A stretch of DNA of 64,000 bases, from positions 1 through 64,000 of IMG/VR virus record IMGVR_UViG_3300009008_000034. One strand, written 5' to 3'. The translations under genes were made by a program, and so were the position numbers. The stretch comes from a virus. The notes under the pieces were generated by a model. That model saw nothing but the letters and a program-made list of their open reading frames with translations. It was not told the origin of the DNA and made no database searches. Shown here piece by piece: positions 15,891 to 25,000 of this stretch. Each line of letters begins with the position of its first letter. Positions within the stretch are counted from its first letter, which is position 1.

Positions 15891-17480
15891 TTATCCCTTT
15901 AACAGCCAAGCATGGTCTTTTATGTCCTCTACATATTTTTTAGCTTTATCATCCAATTCTATATGTTTTGGTTTAAGCATACCCGGTAAGTTTGTATTTA
16001 GTTGTGAATTTGTTACTGTCATTGCGTCTATAAAAGCCTTATTATATTCAGCGTCTCTTTGATTTTCAATTATTGCAGTATCTCTAACCCAACACCCAAT
16101 GGCACATGCCATAATTAAATCATCGTTATAAGATCTCATCGCTTCTGGTCGACCGTTGTGCCAAACAAAAGTTGACAATTCGCTTTGAAGTCTTTTAGAA
16201 TATATTTTAAGTAGTTTGTTTCTGATGAATTCTTCGAATTTTGCAACAACTAAAGGCCTTGTTTTCATTGACATTGTAAAACCGGCCACTGCGCCCGAGC
16301 GTCTTTCTGCGGCTAATTCATCAATATATTCATGAGTCGACTTGATTGAGTGGTAGATGTTGGAATATGCACTTTCTTTTAATTTTTCTAATACAGAGTA
16401 CCCAATAGAATTGTTTTCAATGACCACCATACAGTTTCCATACTCCTTTCCTGCTGTGTCCACCACAGAGGCAAACATGTCTGGAGGTAATTTACCTTGG
16501 TACTCGGCAACAATTTCCATTGTTTCTAATTTAAAGACATGAAACACCGAATAGTCTTGGCCGTCGCCGCGAGCAACGTCAGCAGACAATAAATATGTAT
16601 TTTCTGAATTGTATTCTTCCCATATCCAATAATTTCTATCAAACCCTGTTTTATATTTGGGCTCCGCGGTTTCAGCCAGAATCCTTTCTATGTCTTGGCT
16701 GTGGATAACTGTCTCTCCGGAGGCATTAAAGTTGCACAACAGCTCTTGTGCAATTTGTCTATAAGACATGTTTTTGGTTTCATTTGCAAACCAATCCTGA
16801 TCTCTTTCGGGGTGCACGTCCCACATTAGTTTAATTGGATAGAAATCATTCTTATCTGACTCTGCATCAATATAACTTTGATGAAACCAGTTTCCAACGC
16901 CATTGGGGGTTGACAAGGCAATACAACGACCACCCGTAGACAACGTGGGGTATAAGCCGGTCCACAGTTCATCTAAATTTTCAACGTGGGCAGCCTCATC
17001 AATGACCAAGAGGGAAAGAGCCTCTGAACGGCCGGCGTCACCCGAAGTGGAGGAGGCTTTAATTTGGGAACCGTTGCTCAACTCAAAAGAAGATCTATTG
17101 TCAACAGATACAGAAGCCAACTGCAACAGCCAAGGTGGCAGGTGTTTTATCATGTGTTTTACTTTTTTAACAAGATTTGATGCTGTGCCAAATTTTGTGG
17201 CCATCACCAGCACGTTTCTGTCCCTGTGGAAGAGCAGCATCCAAGCGATGTAAGCGGCCGTAATGGTTGAAATACCCAGCTGGCGCGCCTTGAGTATTAC
17301 TGTGAATCTATGATCATTAAACTCATCCAGCAGGTCCGATTGATAATTATATGTTTTAAATGGAATTAACCCCTTAAGGGGGTGGGAAATTCTTGCATAA
17401 TTGTTAACAAAATAAGTCGGGTCTTTACCGCATTGACGTATTTCTTTGATGATTTCTTTTTTTGTTAATTCGTAACGCAT
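15891..17480 (-). CDS. gp17: Terminase large subunit, gp17-like packaging ATPase/nuclease
   Basis: 529 residues (T4 gp17 has 610). The ATPase has an adenine-binding FKTYNYQSDLLDEF, a Walker A variant KARQLGIST at 64-72, and a Walker B LLVIDEA with Asp161 and Glu162; LSTPNG near 189 is the coupling motif. The RNase H-fold nuclease has Asp301 in SADVARGDGQDY, Glu355 in VVIENNSIG and Asp453/Asp454 in YNDDLIMACAIG. The protein docks on the portal, pumps DNA into the prohead and cuts the concatemer. The gene is followed by the portal gene. No recognisable small terminase lies next to it; the 176-residue upstream protein is the only positional candidate. Confidence 0.95.
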   Translation of the reverse strand: MRYELTKKEIIKEIRQCGKDPTYFVNNYARISHPLKGLIPFKTYNYQSDLLDEFNDHRFTVILKARQLGISTITAAYIAWMLLFHRDRNVLVMATKFGTASNLVKKVKHMIKHLPPWLLQLASVSVDNRSSFELSNGSQIKASSTSGDAGRSEALSLLVIDEAAHVENLDELWTGLYPTLSTGGRCIALSTPNGVGNWFHQSYIDAESDKNDFYPIKLMWDVHPERDQDWFANETKNMSYRQIAQELLCNFNASGETVIHSQDIERILAETAEPKYKTGFDRNYWIWEEYNSENTYLLSADVARGDGQDYSVFHVFKLETMEIVAEYQGKLPPDMFASVVDTAGKEYGNCMVVIENNSIGYSVLEKLKESAYSNIYHSIKSTHEYIDELAAERRSGAVAGFTMSMKTRPLVVAKFEEFIRNKLLKIYSKRLQSELSTFVWHNGRPEAMRSYNDDLIMACAIGCWVRDTAIIENQRDAEYNKAFIDAMTVTNSQLNTNLPGMLKPKHIELDDKAKKYVEDIKDHAWLLKG

Positions 17481-17485
17481 GCATC

Positions 17486-18016
17486 TTATTTAAAGTTCTT
17501 TGATTTACTCTTGCCAAGTGCTAGCCAGTCTTTAATAGAATCGGTTAGTCTGTCTTCCGGTGTGCCTTGCCCCACGGCCTCGACGCCCTTGAGACCTCCA
17601 ATCTTATATAATTTTGTGGCCTGTACCCATGAACGAAGATTGGACATACTTTGCACCAAAACCTCGGCATCACCTTTGGGGGTCAACGATAGCGTGTCTT
17701 TTGTGATCTTTTTATATTCACCCTTCAGGAATTTTGAAATAGATTTAAATTTTCTTTCAACATCGTCTTCGAAGCCCCCTTCGTGAACCTCTTTCATCGG
17801 CAACTCCGAATGATAGCTTAATATCAGCTGATCTCCAGATATCCTAACACTAAAGCCATCCATAACTCTAGAGTCGATGATAGGATCACCCTCTTCTCGG
17901 CGCAAGCCTATTTTCTTCTCTTCGCCATCATAAGAGTATCTTTTGTATTGTGAGCCGTCGTACGCATTTGCTGCAGCTTGATTGATCCCTTTTATAATAT
18001 CATATACGCTTGCCAT
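17486..18016 (-). CDS. Unknown protein directly upstream of terminase
   Basis: 176 residues, starting MASVYDIIKGINQAAANAYD. The middle is alpha/beta (DSRVMDGFSVRISGDQLILS), followed by helices (DDVERKFKSISKFLKGEYKK) and a lysine-rich C-terminal GKSKSKNFK. The stop codon lies six bases before the terminase start. Small terminase subunits often take this position, but I see no helix-turn-helix or coiled-coil oligomerisation region to support that. It starts one base before the previous gene's end, consistent with one operon. Confidence 0.65.
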   Translation of the reverse strand: MASVYDIIKGINQAAANAYDGSQYKRYSYDGEEKKIGLRREEGDPIIDSRVMDGFSVRISGDQLILSYHSELPMKEVHEGGFEDDVERKFKSISKFLKGEYKKITKDTLSLTPKGDAEVLVQSMSNLRSWVQATKLYKIGGLKGVEAVGQGTPEDRLTDSIKDWLALGKSKSKNFK

Positions 18017-18412
18017 TTAATCTTGCTCCTTGTCTGGTCTCCAGCCATTTTCCCAGCGTTCTTCTCTATCTTCGACATACTGAATAAAGCAAAGATAACA
18101 GCACTCAAATTTATTCATATATACATCATCTTTCATGTCGAAAGAATAAACATCACAAACCGGACATTTTCTTTCGGTCTTCTTATTAATTAGATGCTTG
18201 CCGACGAAAAAACCGTCTTTATTAATTTTATCACACTGTTCTCTATTTTTTCGTTGTTTTTTATAAAATTCTTCTGATTGTTTAATGTGTTCTTTTTCTT
18301 TTTCTTCATCCCAATTAGACTTGGGGTTGATAATTGTCTTTTGCCCATACTTTTTAGCTATAGCTTTTTCAAGAGCAGCTATATAATTTAAATCTTTTCC
18401 CGATTTACTCAT
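18017..18412 (-). CDS. Small zinc-binding protein, unknown
   Basis: 131 residues. The first 80 are helical and lysine-rich; then CPVCDVYSFDMKDD (Cys83, Cys86) and KFECCYLCFIQYVED (Cys104, Cys105, Cys108) form a likely treble-clef-like zinc site, followed by the acidic helix REERWENGWRPDKEQD. Such small treble-clef proteins are common in T4-like phages, sometimes as nucleases, but no HNH histidines are visible. The start overlaps the end of the upstream gene by 8 bases. Function not assigned. Confidence 0.65.
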   Translation of the reverse strand: MSKSGKDLNYIAALEKAIAKKYGQKTIINPKSNWDEEKEKEHIKQSEEFYKKQRKNREQCDKINKDGFFVGKHLINKKTERKCPVCDVYSFDMKDDVYMNKFECCYLCFIQYVEDREERWENGWRPDKEQD

Positions 18413-18701
18413 ATGATATTGTTTGCCATTCGCCGGCAGCCACGATCTTCAACCGATGAGTATCCTCCTCGTAAAGCATTAGGCCATTAAGTGCACTAGT
18501 GGCAGTTGGCTTGGAAGCTGCTAGAACTCTGGGTAACATCACCCCTTTGTTACTTGATGACATCTCCAATATAGCCGATGTGTTTGGTGAGCTAATGCCT
18601 ATGCCAATATTGGAGTTTCCAGCATCGACATCAATATCATCATCTCCGGAGCCAAGTTCTACGTTGCCGTCGACAGTTAAATCATCTCCATATTGTGACA
18701 T
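18405..18701 (-). CDS. Mini fibre-like protein without an S74 domain
   Basis: 98 residues. It begins MSQYGDDLTVDGNVELGSGD, the same kind of DNLTVTGDLTVNG beta repeat seen in the two S74 fibres. It then has the pattern NIGIGISSPNTSAILEMSSS and GVMLPRVLAASKPT, which is common near the ends of phage fibre and collar proteins, and closes with RLKIVAAGEWQTISYE. There is no chaperone domain and no room for one. It lies between the lysis cassette and packaging genes, away from the other fibres. It could be a small head or tail appendage; a truncated fibre is the alternative. Confidence 0.65.
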   Translation of the reverse strand: MSQYGDDLTVDGNVELGSGDDDIDVDAGNSNIGIGISSPNTSAILEMSSSNKGVMLPRVLAASKPTATSALNGLMLYEEDTHRLKIVAAGEWQTISYE

Positions 18702-18719
18702 ATATATTTCTCCTTTTGC

Positions 18720-19187
18720 CTATTGCTTGGTCGCCTGATTAACACCATAAACCGTTATCAGTGTCAATGCAATCCCTACAACAACGCCGCCGGTAGCCCA
18801 CCACGTTGAATAATCATTTGTATTCCCAGCAATTGCGGCAAGACGCTCAATTTCATTGTTTTTGATATTGATCAACGCTTTATGTTTTGATTGTAAAGCT
18901 TGATAAGAAACCTTTTGAGTTTCTATAACCAAACCTAGTTCGGCTCTTAATTTTGCCATTTCATAATCTAATTTAAGCTGCCATTGTTTATCTGAATAAT
19001 CCTTGTTCGCCAATAATTTGGCTGCAGCAACAGTATTTAATAGCACACCAGAGTATGGGGCTGGCTGCTTATACCTTAAGCCCGTTATTCTGCCTTCCGG
19101 CGGAATCATTGGCTCGTCCGCTAAAGCGATCACCGGTGTAAAAGTTATGCAAAACACCAATATTAAAGCTGTTATTTTATTCCACAT
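18720..19187 (-). CDS. Exported coiled-coil protein with C-terminal membrane anchor, spanin-like
   Basis: 155 residues. An N-terminal signal peptide (MWNKITALILVFCITFTPVI then ALA-DE, predicted cut near residue 23) is followed by a periplasmic region with a long helix (about 60-120, YEMAKLRAELGLVIETQKVS) and a C-terminal membrane segment at about 132-149 (GGVVVGIALTLITVYG). The plan recalls a unimolecular spanin, but the cysteine in LVFC is not a convincing lipobox. It is the last gene of the lysis cluster and its start overlaps the preceding membrane protein gene by 11 bases. A role in the final, outer-membrane step of lysis is inferred. Confidence 0.65.
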   Translation of the reverse strand: MWNKITALILVFCITFTPVIALADEPMIPPEGRITGLRYKQPAPYSGVLLNTVAAAKLLANKDYSDKQWQLKLDYEMAKLRAELGLVIETQKVSYQALQSKHKALINIKNNEIERLAAIAGNTNDYSTWWATGGVVVGIALTLITVYGVNQATKQ

Positions 19188-19581
19188 ATTCTAACCCATA
19201 TTTATCGGCCAGCAATCTTGCTAGCTCATCTGGTTTCTCATTATACTCTTCGACCAGTACTTTGATTTCTTTTTTCTTTTGCTTGTCCAATTCTAAACTG
19301 TCTTCTTCATATTTTTCTTCTAGTTGTTTTAAAATATTACTATATTTTTCTAAAATTTTATCCTTTTTTTTAATTTCTTCTTCGTGAATTTCGTTTATTG
19401 CATCAATTTGTTTTTTATAGCTTTCGGAGCGCACCTTCAAAACATCATGTGCTTTATCCTTTTGTCTAAATAAAAACCACAAAACAATTGTATAAATTAT
19501 AACGGCCGGTGCCTTCCAGTTGTGTTTAAGCCATGTCCATGTCTTTTTAAAGCCGGTCTTGATTGTCAGCCATGTTAACAT
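19177..19581 (-). CDS. Inner-membrane coiled-coil protein, i-spanin (Rz)-like
   Basis: 134 residues. A single membrane segment lies at about 24-39 (KAPAVIIYTIVLWFLF), preceded by a positively charged N-terminus. A long glutamate/lysine coiled coil follows at about 45-110 (HEEEIKKKDKILEKYSNILK). This is the classic layout of an inner-membrane spanin with its coiled coil in the periplasm. The gene overlaps the following exported protein and follows the lipoprotein gene, which could be the outer-membrane partner. Sequence identity to a known Rz cannot be judged here; the call rests on topology and location. Confidence 0.65.
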   Translation of the reverse strand: MLTWLTIKTGFKKTWTWLKHNWKAPAVIIYTIVLWFLFRQKDKAHDVLKVRSESYKKQIDAINEIHEEEIKKKDKILEKYSNILKQLEEKYEEDSLELDKQKKKEIKVLVEEYNEKPDELARLLADKYGLEYVE

Positions 19582-19596
19582 AATAATTTCATCCGC

Positions 19597-20016
19597 TTAT
19601 TGTTTTGTGGTTTTGCTTTCCAAAATAAAATAATATACCAATTGAGAATCTTTTTCATTATTTTCTTTTTTGACCTGCTTTGCCAACCACTCTTTTCCCT
19701 CTACGGCATGTTCGCTGCTTTCGAGCCAGAGCAAATAATGCTTTACAATCAAACTAGCCGAGAGGTCGCGAATGGCCTCGGTTGCATCACTGTTGGCCAT
19801 AAGCACCACCATAAGAGACTTAACCCCCAGACAATTATTGGCGCGCACAAACAATGTACGTATACCCAGCACCGGCACATCGTACCGTTCGTCGGGGTCG
19901 CATTGTTTCTTAAGACTCTCGGCTGTCAACTGTGGGTATTTTGGTGCCGGTGATGTAGTGGCACAGGCTGCTGCAAAAGGCAACAGTAGGAACATAAGCA
20001 ATAATTTTTTCTTCAT
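19597..20016 (-). CDS. Lipoprotein of the lysis cluster, possible o-spanin
   Basis: 139 residues from the ATG at 20016, which has AGGAGA four bases upstream; an upstream in-frame ATG at 20076 lacks such a site and would bury the signal. The N-terminus MKKKLLLMFLLLPFAAACAT is a lipoprotein signal with the lipobox AAAC, so the mature protein starts at a lipidated cysteine with ATTSPAPKYPQL. The remainder has two more cysteines and helices (DATEAIRDLSASLIVKHYLL). It is longer and less proline-rich than typical Rz1 lipoproteins. Location between the muramidase gene and the i-spanin-like gene suggests an outer-membrane spanin component. Confidence 0.72.
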   Translation of the reverse strand: MKKKLLLMFLLLPFAAACATTSPAPKYPQLTAESLKKQCDPDERYDVPVLGIRTLFVRANNCLGVKSLMVVLMANSDATEAIRDLSASLIVKHYLLWLESSEHAVEGKEWLAKQVKKENNEKDSQLVYYFILESKTTKQ

Positions 20017-20026
20017 TTTTTCTCCT

Positions 20027-20887
20027 TTAATGATTGTCACAAACTTTAAGTTTTTTAAGTGCATCGGGGCCGCCAACTAGCCAATTTCGATCACAACGTC
20101 TAATACCAGTCTCATCCAGCCCGGCCAATTGGCCTTTGCTTGTCCATTGCCAAACCGACCATTCACCCCAGCCGCAATTGCCATCGGGCGCATTCCTGCC
20201 CCCTTCCTTATATGGCTTTGTGTAGTCAGCTACCCAAAGAGGATAATCGACTAGATCGCCCGGATCATTTTTTAAATAACTATACATATACCATTTGGCG
20301 GTATATATTACTGCGCGAAGGCCTGTTTCGTTTTCTAGCTCTGCTAGCCATTCCAAAGCCCATTGGCGATTAAAGTCTGGGTCACCTTTAATGCCAGCTT
20401 CCAAGTCCAGCACGGGTAGCATGTCTCCTTCTGGAATTGAACCCCCGTAGTACTTTAAAAAGTCGCGCACCTCTGACTTAATATCATTTGCGCCGCCAAT
20501 ATGTGGAGATGGAAAGTGATAGCCGCCGATGGGAATTCCATGTGCGCGGCACTCTTCTAGGTTTCTTTGTGCGCTTTTGTCAAAATAATTAACACCTTGG
20601 GATATTTTAGCCCAAACAAATGAAACTTTTGTTGGATCAACTTTCGCCCAACGCACATTTCCGTTCCAATGGCTAACATCAACCCCTCCGTAAATATCAA
20701 TTTTTAATTCCTTGCGGGTGTTCGGGCCAACGACGCCATCCACCAACAGGCCGGCCTTTTCTTGAAACTTCTCAACCATATTGTGGGTTTTTGGGCCAAA
20801 GTCTCCGTCGATATTTAGACCACCAACGGCACCCTGAATTCTCTTGACTTCCTGCCCCTTGTCTCCCTTTTTGTGTAGCAAGCTCAT
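20027..20887 (-). CDS. Endolysin: GH25 muramidase with N-terminal peptidoglycan-binding domain
   Basis: 286 residues from the ATG at 20887, with AGGAG six bases upstream; longer in-frame starts run into the neighbouring gene and are rejected. Residues 5-62 are a PG_binding_1 module (GDKGQEVKRIQ, NIDGDFGPKTHNMVEKFQ, DGVVGPNTRKEL). From about 67 a GH25 muramidase follows, with GVDVSHWNG (Asp70), IPIGGYHFPSP, and the catalytic pair Asp159/Glu161 in PVLDLEAG, then YTAKWYMYSYL and DYPLWVADYTKP. It cuts the glycan backbone at N-acetylmuramic acid. There is no signal peptide, so release needs a holin. It is adjacent to the M15 peptidase gene, one base apart. Confidence 0.93.
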   Translation of the reverse strand: MSLLHKKGDKGQEVKRIQGAVGGLNIDGDFGPKTHNMVEKFQEKAGLLVDGVVGPNTRKELKIDIYGGVDVSHWNGNVRWAKVDPTKVSFVWAKISQGVNYFDKSAQRNLEECRAHGIPIGGYHFPSPHIGGANDIKSEVRDFLKYYGGSIPEGDMLPVLDLEAGIKGDPDFNRQWALEWLAELENETGLRAVIYTAKWYMYSYLKNDPGDLVDYPLWVADYTKPYKEGGRNAPDGNCGWGEWSVWQWTSKGQLAGLDETGIRRCDRNWLVGGPDALKKLKVCDNH

Positions 20888-20888
20888 G

Positions 20889-21299
20889 TTATACTCCTCT
20901 ATAGTCTTTAACGCCCTTTCCTTTCCAACGCGCGTTCCAACCGCGTACATCATAATGTACAAAGTTTTTATAAAGTCCGAGGCCTCCCTTCTTGATTTTA
21001 CCTTCTTTGATGAGGTTGGAAACAATTTTATGAAGTTCGTTGGCGCTCAAACCCTTAACAATAATGTCGGCAGCTTTTGCCTTCATATGTTGAGATTTTC
21101 TTGCGCCTCCGATCTTTCTATTGTATTTCGGACTTCTATATCCAGAAATCACATGAACTGGTTTACCTATGTGATCGCGAATAATTTGAAGGTTTTCTAC
21201 TAGTTCACGAACATTGTCCATCAACTCGTCGGGTACTCGGGAACCATCGCGACATTTAAATTCTGATTTTTTAAAGTTTTTTGAAAGAGGTACATCCAT
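20889..21299 (-). CDS. M15-family D-Ala-D-Ala peptidase (endolysin)
   Basis: 136 residues from the ATG at 21299 (MDVPLSKNFKKSEFKC), two bases after the upstream stop. It matches the Peptidase_M15_3 pattern: SEFKCRDGSRVPDELMDNV, VISGYRSPKYNRKIGGA, then the zinc ligands His71 and Asp78 in SQHMKAKAADI and His115 in FVHYDVRG. These enzymes cut peptide cross-bridges in peptidoglycan. It lies between the holin-like genes and the GH25 muramidase, so the phage carries two dedicated lysins with different bond specificity. No signal peptide. Confidence 0.92.
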   Translation of the reverse strand: MDVPLSKNFKKSEFKCRDGSRVPDELMDNVRELVENLQIIRDHIGKPVHVISGYRSPKYNRKIGGARKSQHMKAKAADIIVKGLSANELHKIVSNLIKEGKIKKGGLGLYKNFVHYDVRGWNARWKGKGVKDYRGV

Positions 21300-21301
21300 A
21301 A

Positions 21302-21493
21302 TTATGCACCATGCCTCCATCTGGTGGCAATGTCCGCCAAGCCCTCTAGCCCTATATAAGCCAAACTAATTGCTACCCAGTCTGCCGATGCTAAAGGTAC
21401 CGTCTCGAATAACATAAAACCGGTGGCCGTCATCCAAACCATTAGCTTCCTTGACATAAGTTTGTTCAAGGCGCTATCTAATATTTCCTTCAT
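21302..21493 (-). CDS. Small membrane protein, holin-like
   Basis: 63 residues with two likely membrane segments, about 17-35 (LMVWMTATGFMLFETVPLA) and 38-55 (DWVAISLAYIGLEGLADI), a short charged N-terminus and a basic C-terminus (TRWRHGA). It is immediately upstream of the M15 peptidase gene, the usual position of a holin. Size and topology fit, but there are two candidates in a row here, so this could be the holin, an antiholin or an unrelated membrane protein. Confidence 0.65.
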   Translation of the reverse strand: MKEILDSALNKLMSRKLMVWMTATGFMLFETVPLASADWVAISLAYIGLEGLADIATRWRHGA

Positions 21494-21498
21494 ACGTA

Positions 21499-21729
21499 TT
21501 AGTCCTTCCTACTAAACAAAGTAAACAACAGCCCAACTGCCACCAATCCTACAAGGCCTTGGCCGCCCAAGCTTTTTGTTACATTAACCACATTTCCCAC
21601 AACATCTACTGGAAAAAATTCAACGTTTGGGCCGAATAGAAGCTGTAGTACAACAGCTAGTGCCAACAGGGCAATTGAACCTTCTGTTAACTGCTTAATC
21701 CACTCAACCACTGTCTTTAATTTATCCAT
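21499..21729 (-). CDS. Small two-segment membrane protein, holin-like
   Basis: 76 residues with two hydrophobic segments at about 18-33 (GSIALLALAVVLQLLF) and 58-72 (GLVGLVAVGLLFTLF), a loop containing FFPVDVVGNVVNVT, and a charged end SRKD. It is the first gene of the lysis cassette in transcription order, preceded by AAGGAGGA, one of the stronger ribosome sites in the window. Together with the next gene it forms a likely holin/antiholin pair; which is which cannot be told from sequence alone. Confidence 0.65.
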   Translation of the reverse strand: MDKLKTVVEWIKQLTEGSIALLALAVVLQLLFGPNVEFFPVDVVGNVVNVTKSLGGQGLVGLVAVGLLFTLFSRKD

Positions 21730-21773
21730 AATATTTCCTCCTTGAATACTATTAATTAGTTTGTTTCTTTATT

Positions 21774-22049
21774 TTATTCATCTTCATCGGAGTCGTCATA
21801 CTGCGCGCCGCCTTCGTCATAAGGGTTGTCGTCCAAGAGTGAATCAAGGCCCCCTTCCCCAAATGAAGATTCCTTTTTTGTATAGCCATCACTTGCCCAA
21901 CACTGGCCCTTTAGTATAAAACTGGGCGCCGAGATAATTTTTGCCGTATTGCTCTCGCACCTAGGGCAAGCGGGGTTTTCATCAGTATGTTTCTGGAGTT
22001 TGTCAAAGTTGTATTCACAAAACTCACAGACAAATTCATAAATTGGCAT
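21774..22049 (-). CDS. FmdB-type zinc-ribbon protein
   Basis: 91 residues from the ATG at 22049 (MPIYEFVCEFCEYNF), one base after the stop of the SbcD-SbcC fusion gene; 19 further upstream residues are possible but would overlap that gene. MPIYEFxCxxC with a second PACPRC pair is the FmdB/CxxC_CxxC_SSSS zinc-ribbon signature. The segment AKIISAPSFILKGQCWASDG also fits that family. The tail is acidic (DDSDEDE). Such proteins are frequent in T4-like phages; their function is not established, and regulation of transcription is only a historical suggestion. Coupled translation with the nuclease fusion is likely. Confidence 0.82.
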   Translation of the reverse strand: MPIYEFVCEFCEYNFDKLQKHTDENPACPRCESNTAKIISAPSFILKGQCWASDGYTKKESSFGEGGLDSLLDDNPYDEGGAQYDDSDEDE

Positions 22050-22050
22050 G

Positions 22051-25000
22051 CTATATCTCCACGTGTGCATATGCACCCTGTTTATCAATTGATATTTGCA
22101 TATCAACGCAATCTTTTAAACTATCTAGGTGCGATATCAAAAGAACAATCTTAAAGTGTGTTTTAATTAGATCCAACATCCTAACAAAGCCTTCCATATT
22201 ATTCTCGTCTAGAGCGGTGCCGGGCTCATCTAAAATAAATATGTTTCCTTTTGGTAGATTTGAGACAGACAACAGTGCTAGCCTTATGGCCATGGCAGCG
22301 ATTGTTTTTTCTGCGCCGGAACCCAATGACAAGGGCCTAGCATCGTGGGACGGGTGCTTGATAAACATCTTGAGTTTTTTTCCATCATCTTCAAAAAACA
22401 CTTCAAAATTAACAATATTCGCTAATATTTTGGCGATTTCATTATTAATTACCGGTAGTTTCTTTTTAATTATATCATAGGAAATACCACTAGTATGCAT
22501 GCAGCGCATAAAAAGATCATATGCTGAATAAATCTCTTGAAGTTCTGACAATTCTTGCTTCTGCTCCTGCAAGTTTATTTTTTTCTGTTCTAGTGAGCCG
22601 TGCTGCTTATATAGTTCCAGCATTTCTTCTTCACACTCTTGCAATAAGAGAGCTTGTACGTCGACTTCGGCACAAAGTTCATCTATTTCCTTTAAAATTG
22701 CCCCCTTGTTTTCAATAATTTCTTTATTTTGATAATAGTCTTCTATTTTTTCTGTTAACGCTTGAATTTCTAACTCTAAAGCATTATTTTGTATTTCCTG
22801 CTTTTCTAGCTGCAGTTTATCTGTGTTGATTTCGGTTTCTAGTTTTTCTTGTTTGCGCAAAAGCTTTTCATGTTTTTCCATGTATCGATCAAGTTTTTCT
22901 GGTTCCAATTCTGCTATTTCTTTTTCGACCTTGATGCGGCCGGCACCAAGCTTTGTACATGTGTGCTCGGTCACCTTAAGCTTGTCGATGGCAACGTATG
23001 CATCTTTAATGAATTTACAATGAGAATACTCTGACCCACAAGGCACCTCTTTAAGAAGTTCTGCCTTTTTGCTTTGATTTTTAAATTTAATTTCTTGGTT
23101 AGCAATATCGTTTATAATATTATCAAGCTGCTTTTCCTTCTCCAGAAGCAATTCCTTTTTGCCCTGCAGTTCTTCATTGTCGAATTCACTCAAAAATGCA
23201 TTAATCTTTTCTAGCACTTGTTTTTTGTTGTGGTGCTTTTCTCTGAGTTTAATATTGTCAGCGATCAGGCCGGCACTAGTATTATTGCTGTTTGCAAGGC
23301 TAGATTCTAGTTCGTCAATGTTGATAATTTCTGCAGGTATCGCGTCGACTTCGCGCTCACAACTGTTAATCCTCTCTTTTGAATCATGAATTTTCACCTT
23401 AATAGCGTGACACTTGTTTGAGTGTTTTTTGGTTAATTCTTCATTGGCTCGAAGTTCTGCGGCGGCCAGCAGTATTTCTTCATCAAACTCGCACCCTTCA
23501 AGTCTTTTTATGGCGCCCTTTACATCTGCAATATCATCTTTAGCTAGTTTATACTTTTTATCAAATATTTCTAAATCAAGAAACTTTGCTAAAATTTCTT
23601 TCCGACGCGTGGAGCCCTCGCTTATAAAATCCAAAGAGCCAAGCTGTGAGGCCATAGAAGTCAATAAAAAATCATCTAATGTACCAAAATATTTTCTTAT
23701 GTGCTTGTCTGTTTCGTTTCTAGATAGACTGTTTAAACTTTGCGTCTCCCTCATAACAGGATCGTACAAACTAAAATCTACATCAGTCTTTGCCTCTAGT
23801 GTTTCTTCGCCTTTAAGTTTCTTCAGATATTTTTCTGAATGCCTGCTGATAGAATATTCTGTGTCGCCAATTGATAATTTTAATTTCCCTTGACCAAACT
23901 CTTTATTTTGGTTAATAATGTTGAGATTTTTTCTTTCACTCTTGGAAGTACTATTAAATAAAGTATACAATACACTGTCAATGATACTAGACTTACCAGA
24001 GTAATTTTTCCCAAATATTCCCACAATTCCAGAAAGTTTATTGAAATCAATTTTGTTTCCCTCGTCATAATTAAATAGGTTGTCCCACTCTAGTGTGTTC
24101 AACTTCCAATTAATATTTCTAGAGACCTCTTCATCTGATTCTATGATCGTGTTGTATTTTCTATTTAATTTATATATACTTTCTAGCGTTTGGTCTTCGA
24201 CTTGGTAGTCTTTTAAATATTCAGATATCAATTCTTCCTGTACTGCGATGCTTCTTAAATTCTCATTAATAAGCTCGCCCGTTAGTTCATCAACATTACC
24301 GCGTTGGCCAGCCGCTCTATTAAGAAACGTTATCGATTCAGGTTTAAACCTAACTTTTGCAACATCAATTGCTTTCCTCATTTTTTCTAATGGCAAATTG
24401 TTATTCGATACCAATCTAAGACGAGCGCCATCTTGAATCTTTGTCCTGCTTGGTATGCGCCCCTTTGGGGTTAATTCTATGGTGACAAAAGGCTTGGGGT
24501 TCTTAAGCACGATGTGACGACATGTAAAAGAATCTTTATTATCAATTTCCCATAACAAAAACCCTTTATCATCTGTTTCTCCATGGTTTTGTTGAACAGT
24601 GGAGCCGGGGTATCGACAGCGACCATCATGATCTAATATTTGGTTTGTCTTGTGAATATCGCCAAGAAAAGCAAAATCATACCCTTCAAAAATTGATAAA
24701 TCGTCTTCGCCGTGCTCCATAATCCACCCAAGATCTGTTCTAGAGTTCGATATAGCCCCATGATACAAAGCGATATTGATACTATCGGGATCGCTAGGAT
24801 GGCACCAATTGTCGCGATCAAACACAGAAAGAACGTTAATAGTAAAGTTTTCATTTAATTTGGTTTCTCCCGAATATTTTAGAAGATGGAGTTCCGGGTG
24901 ATCGAGTGCGTTAGCAATCGGAGTGAGAGCATCTTGGCGATTTGAGTTTCGTAAATTTCCATCATGATTCCCCAATATGATATATGTAGGTGCTATTGAG

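Noticed and set aside
17486-18016. Small terminase subunit (gp16) next to gp17
   Set aside because: Position fits, but no helix-turn-helix or oligomerisation coiled coil is visible, so the name is not supported.
20888-21025. 46-residue N-terminal extension of the GH25 muramidase
   Set aside because: It lies inside the M15 peptidase gene, and the ATG at 20887 has an ideal AGGAG site right before the peptidoglycan-binding domain.
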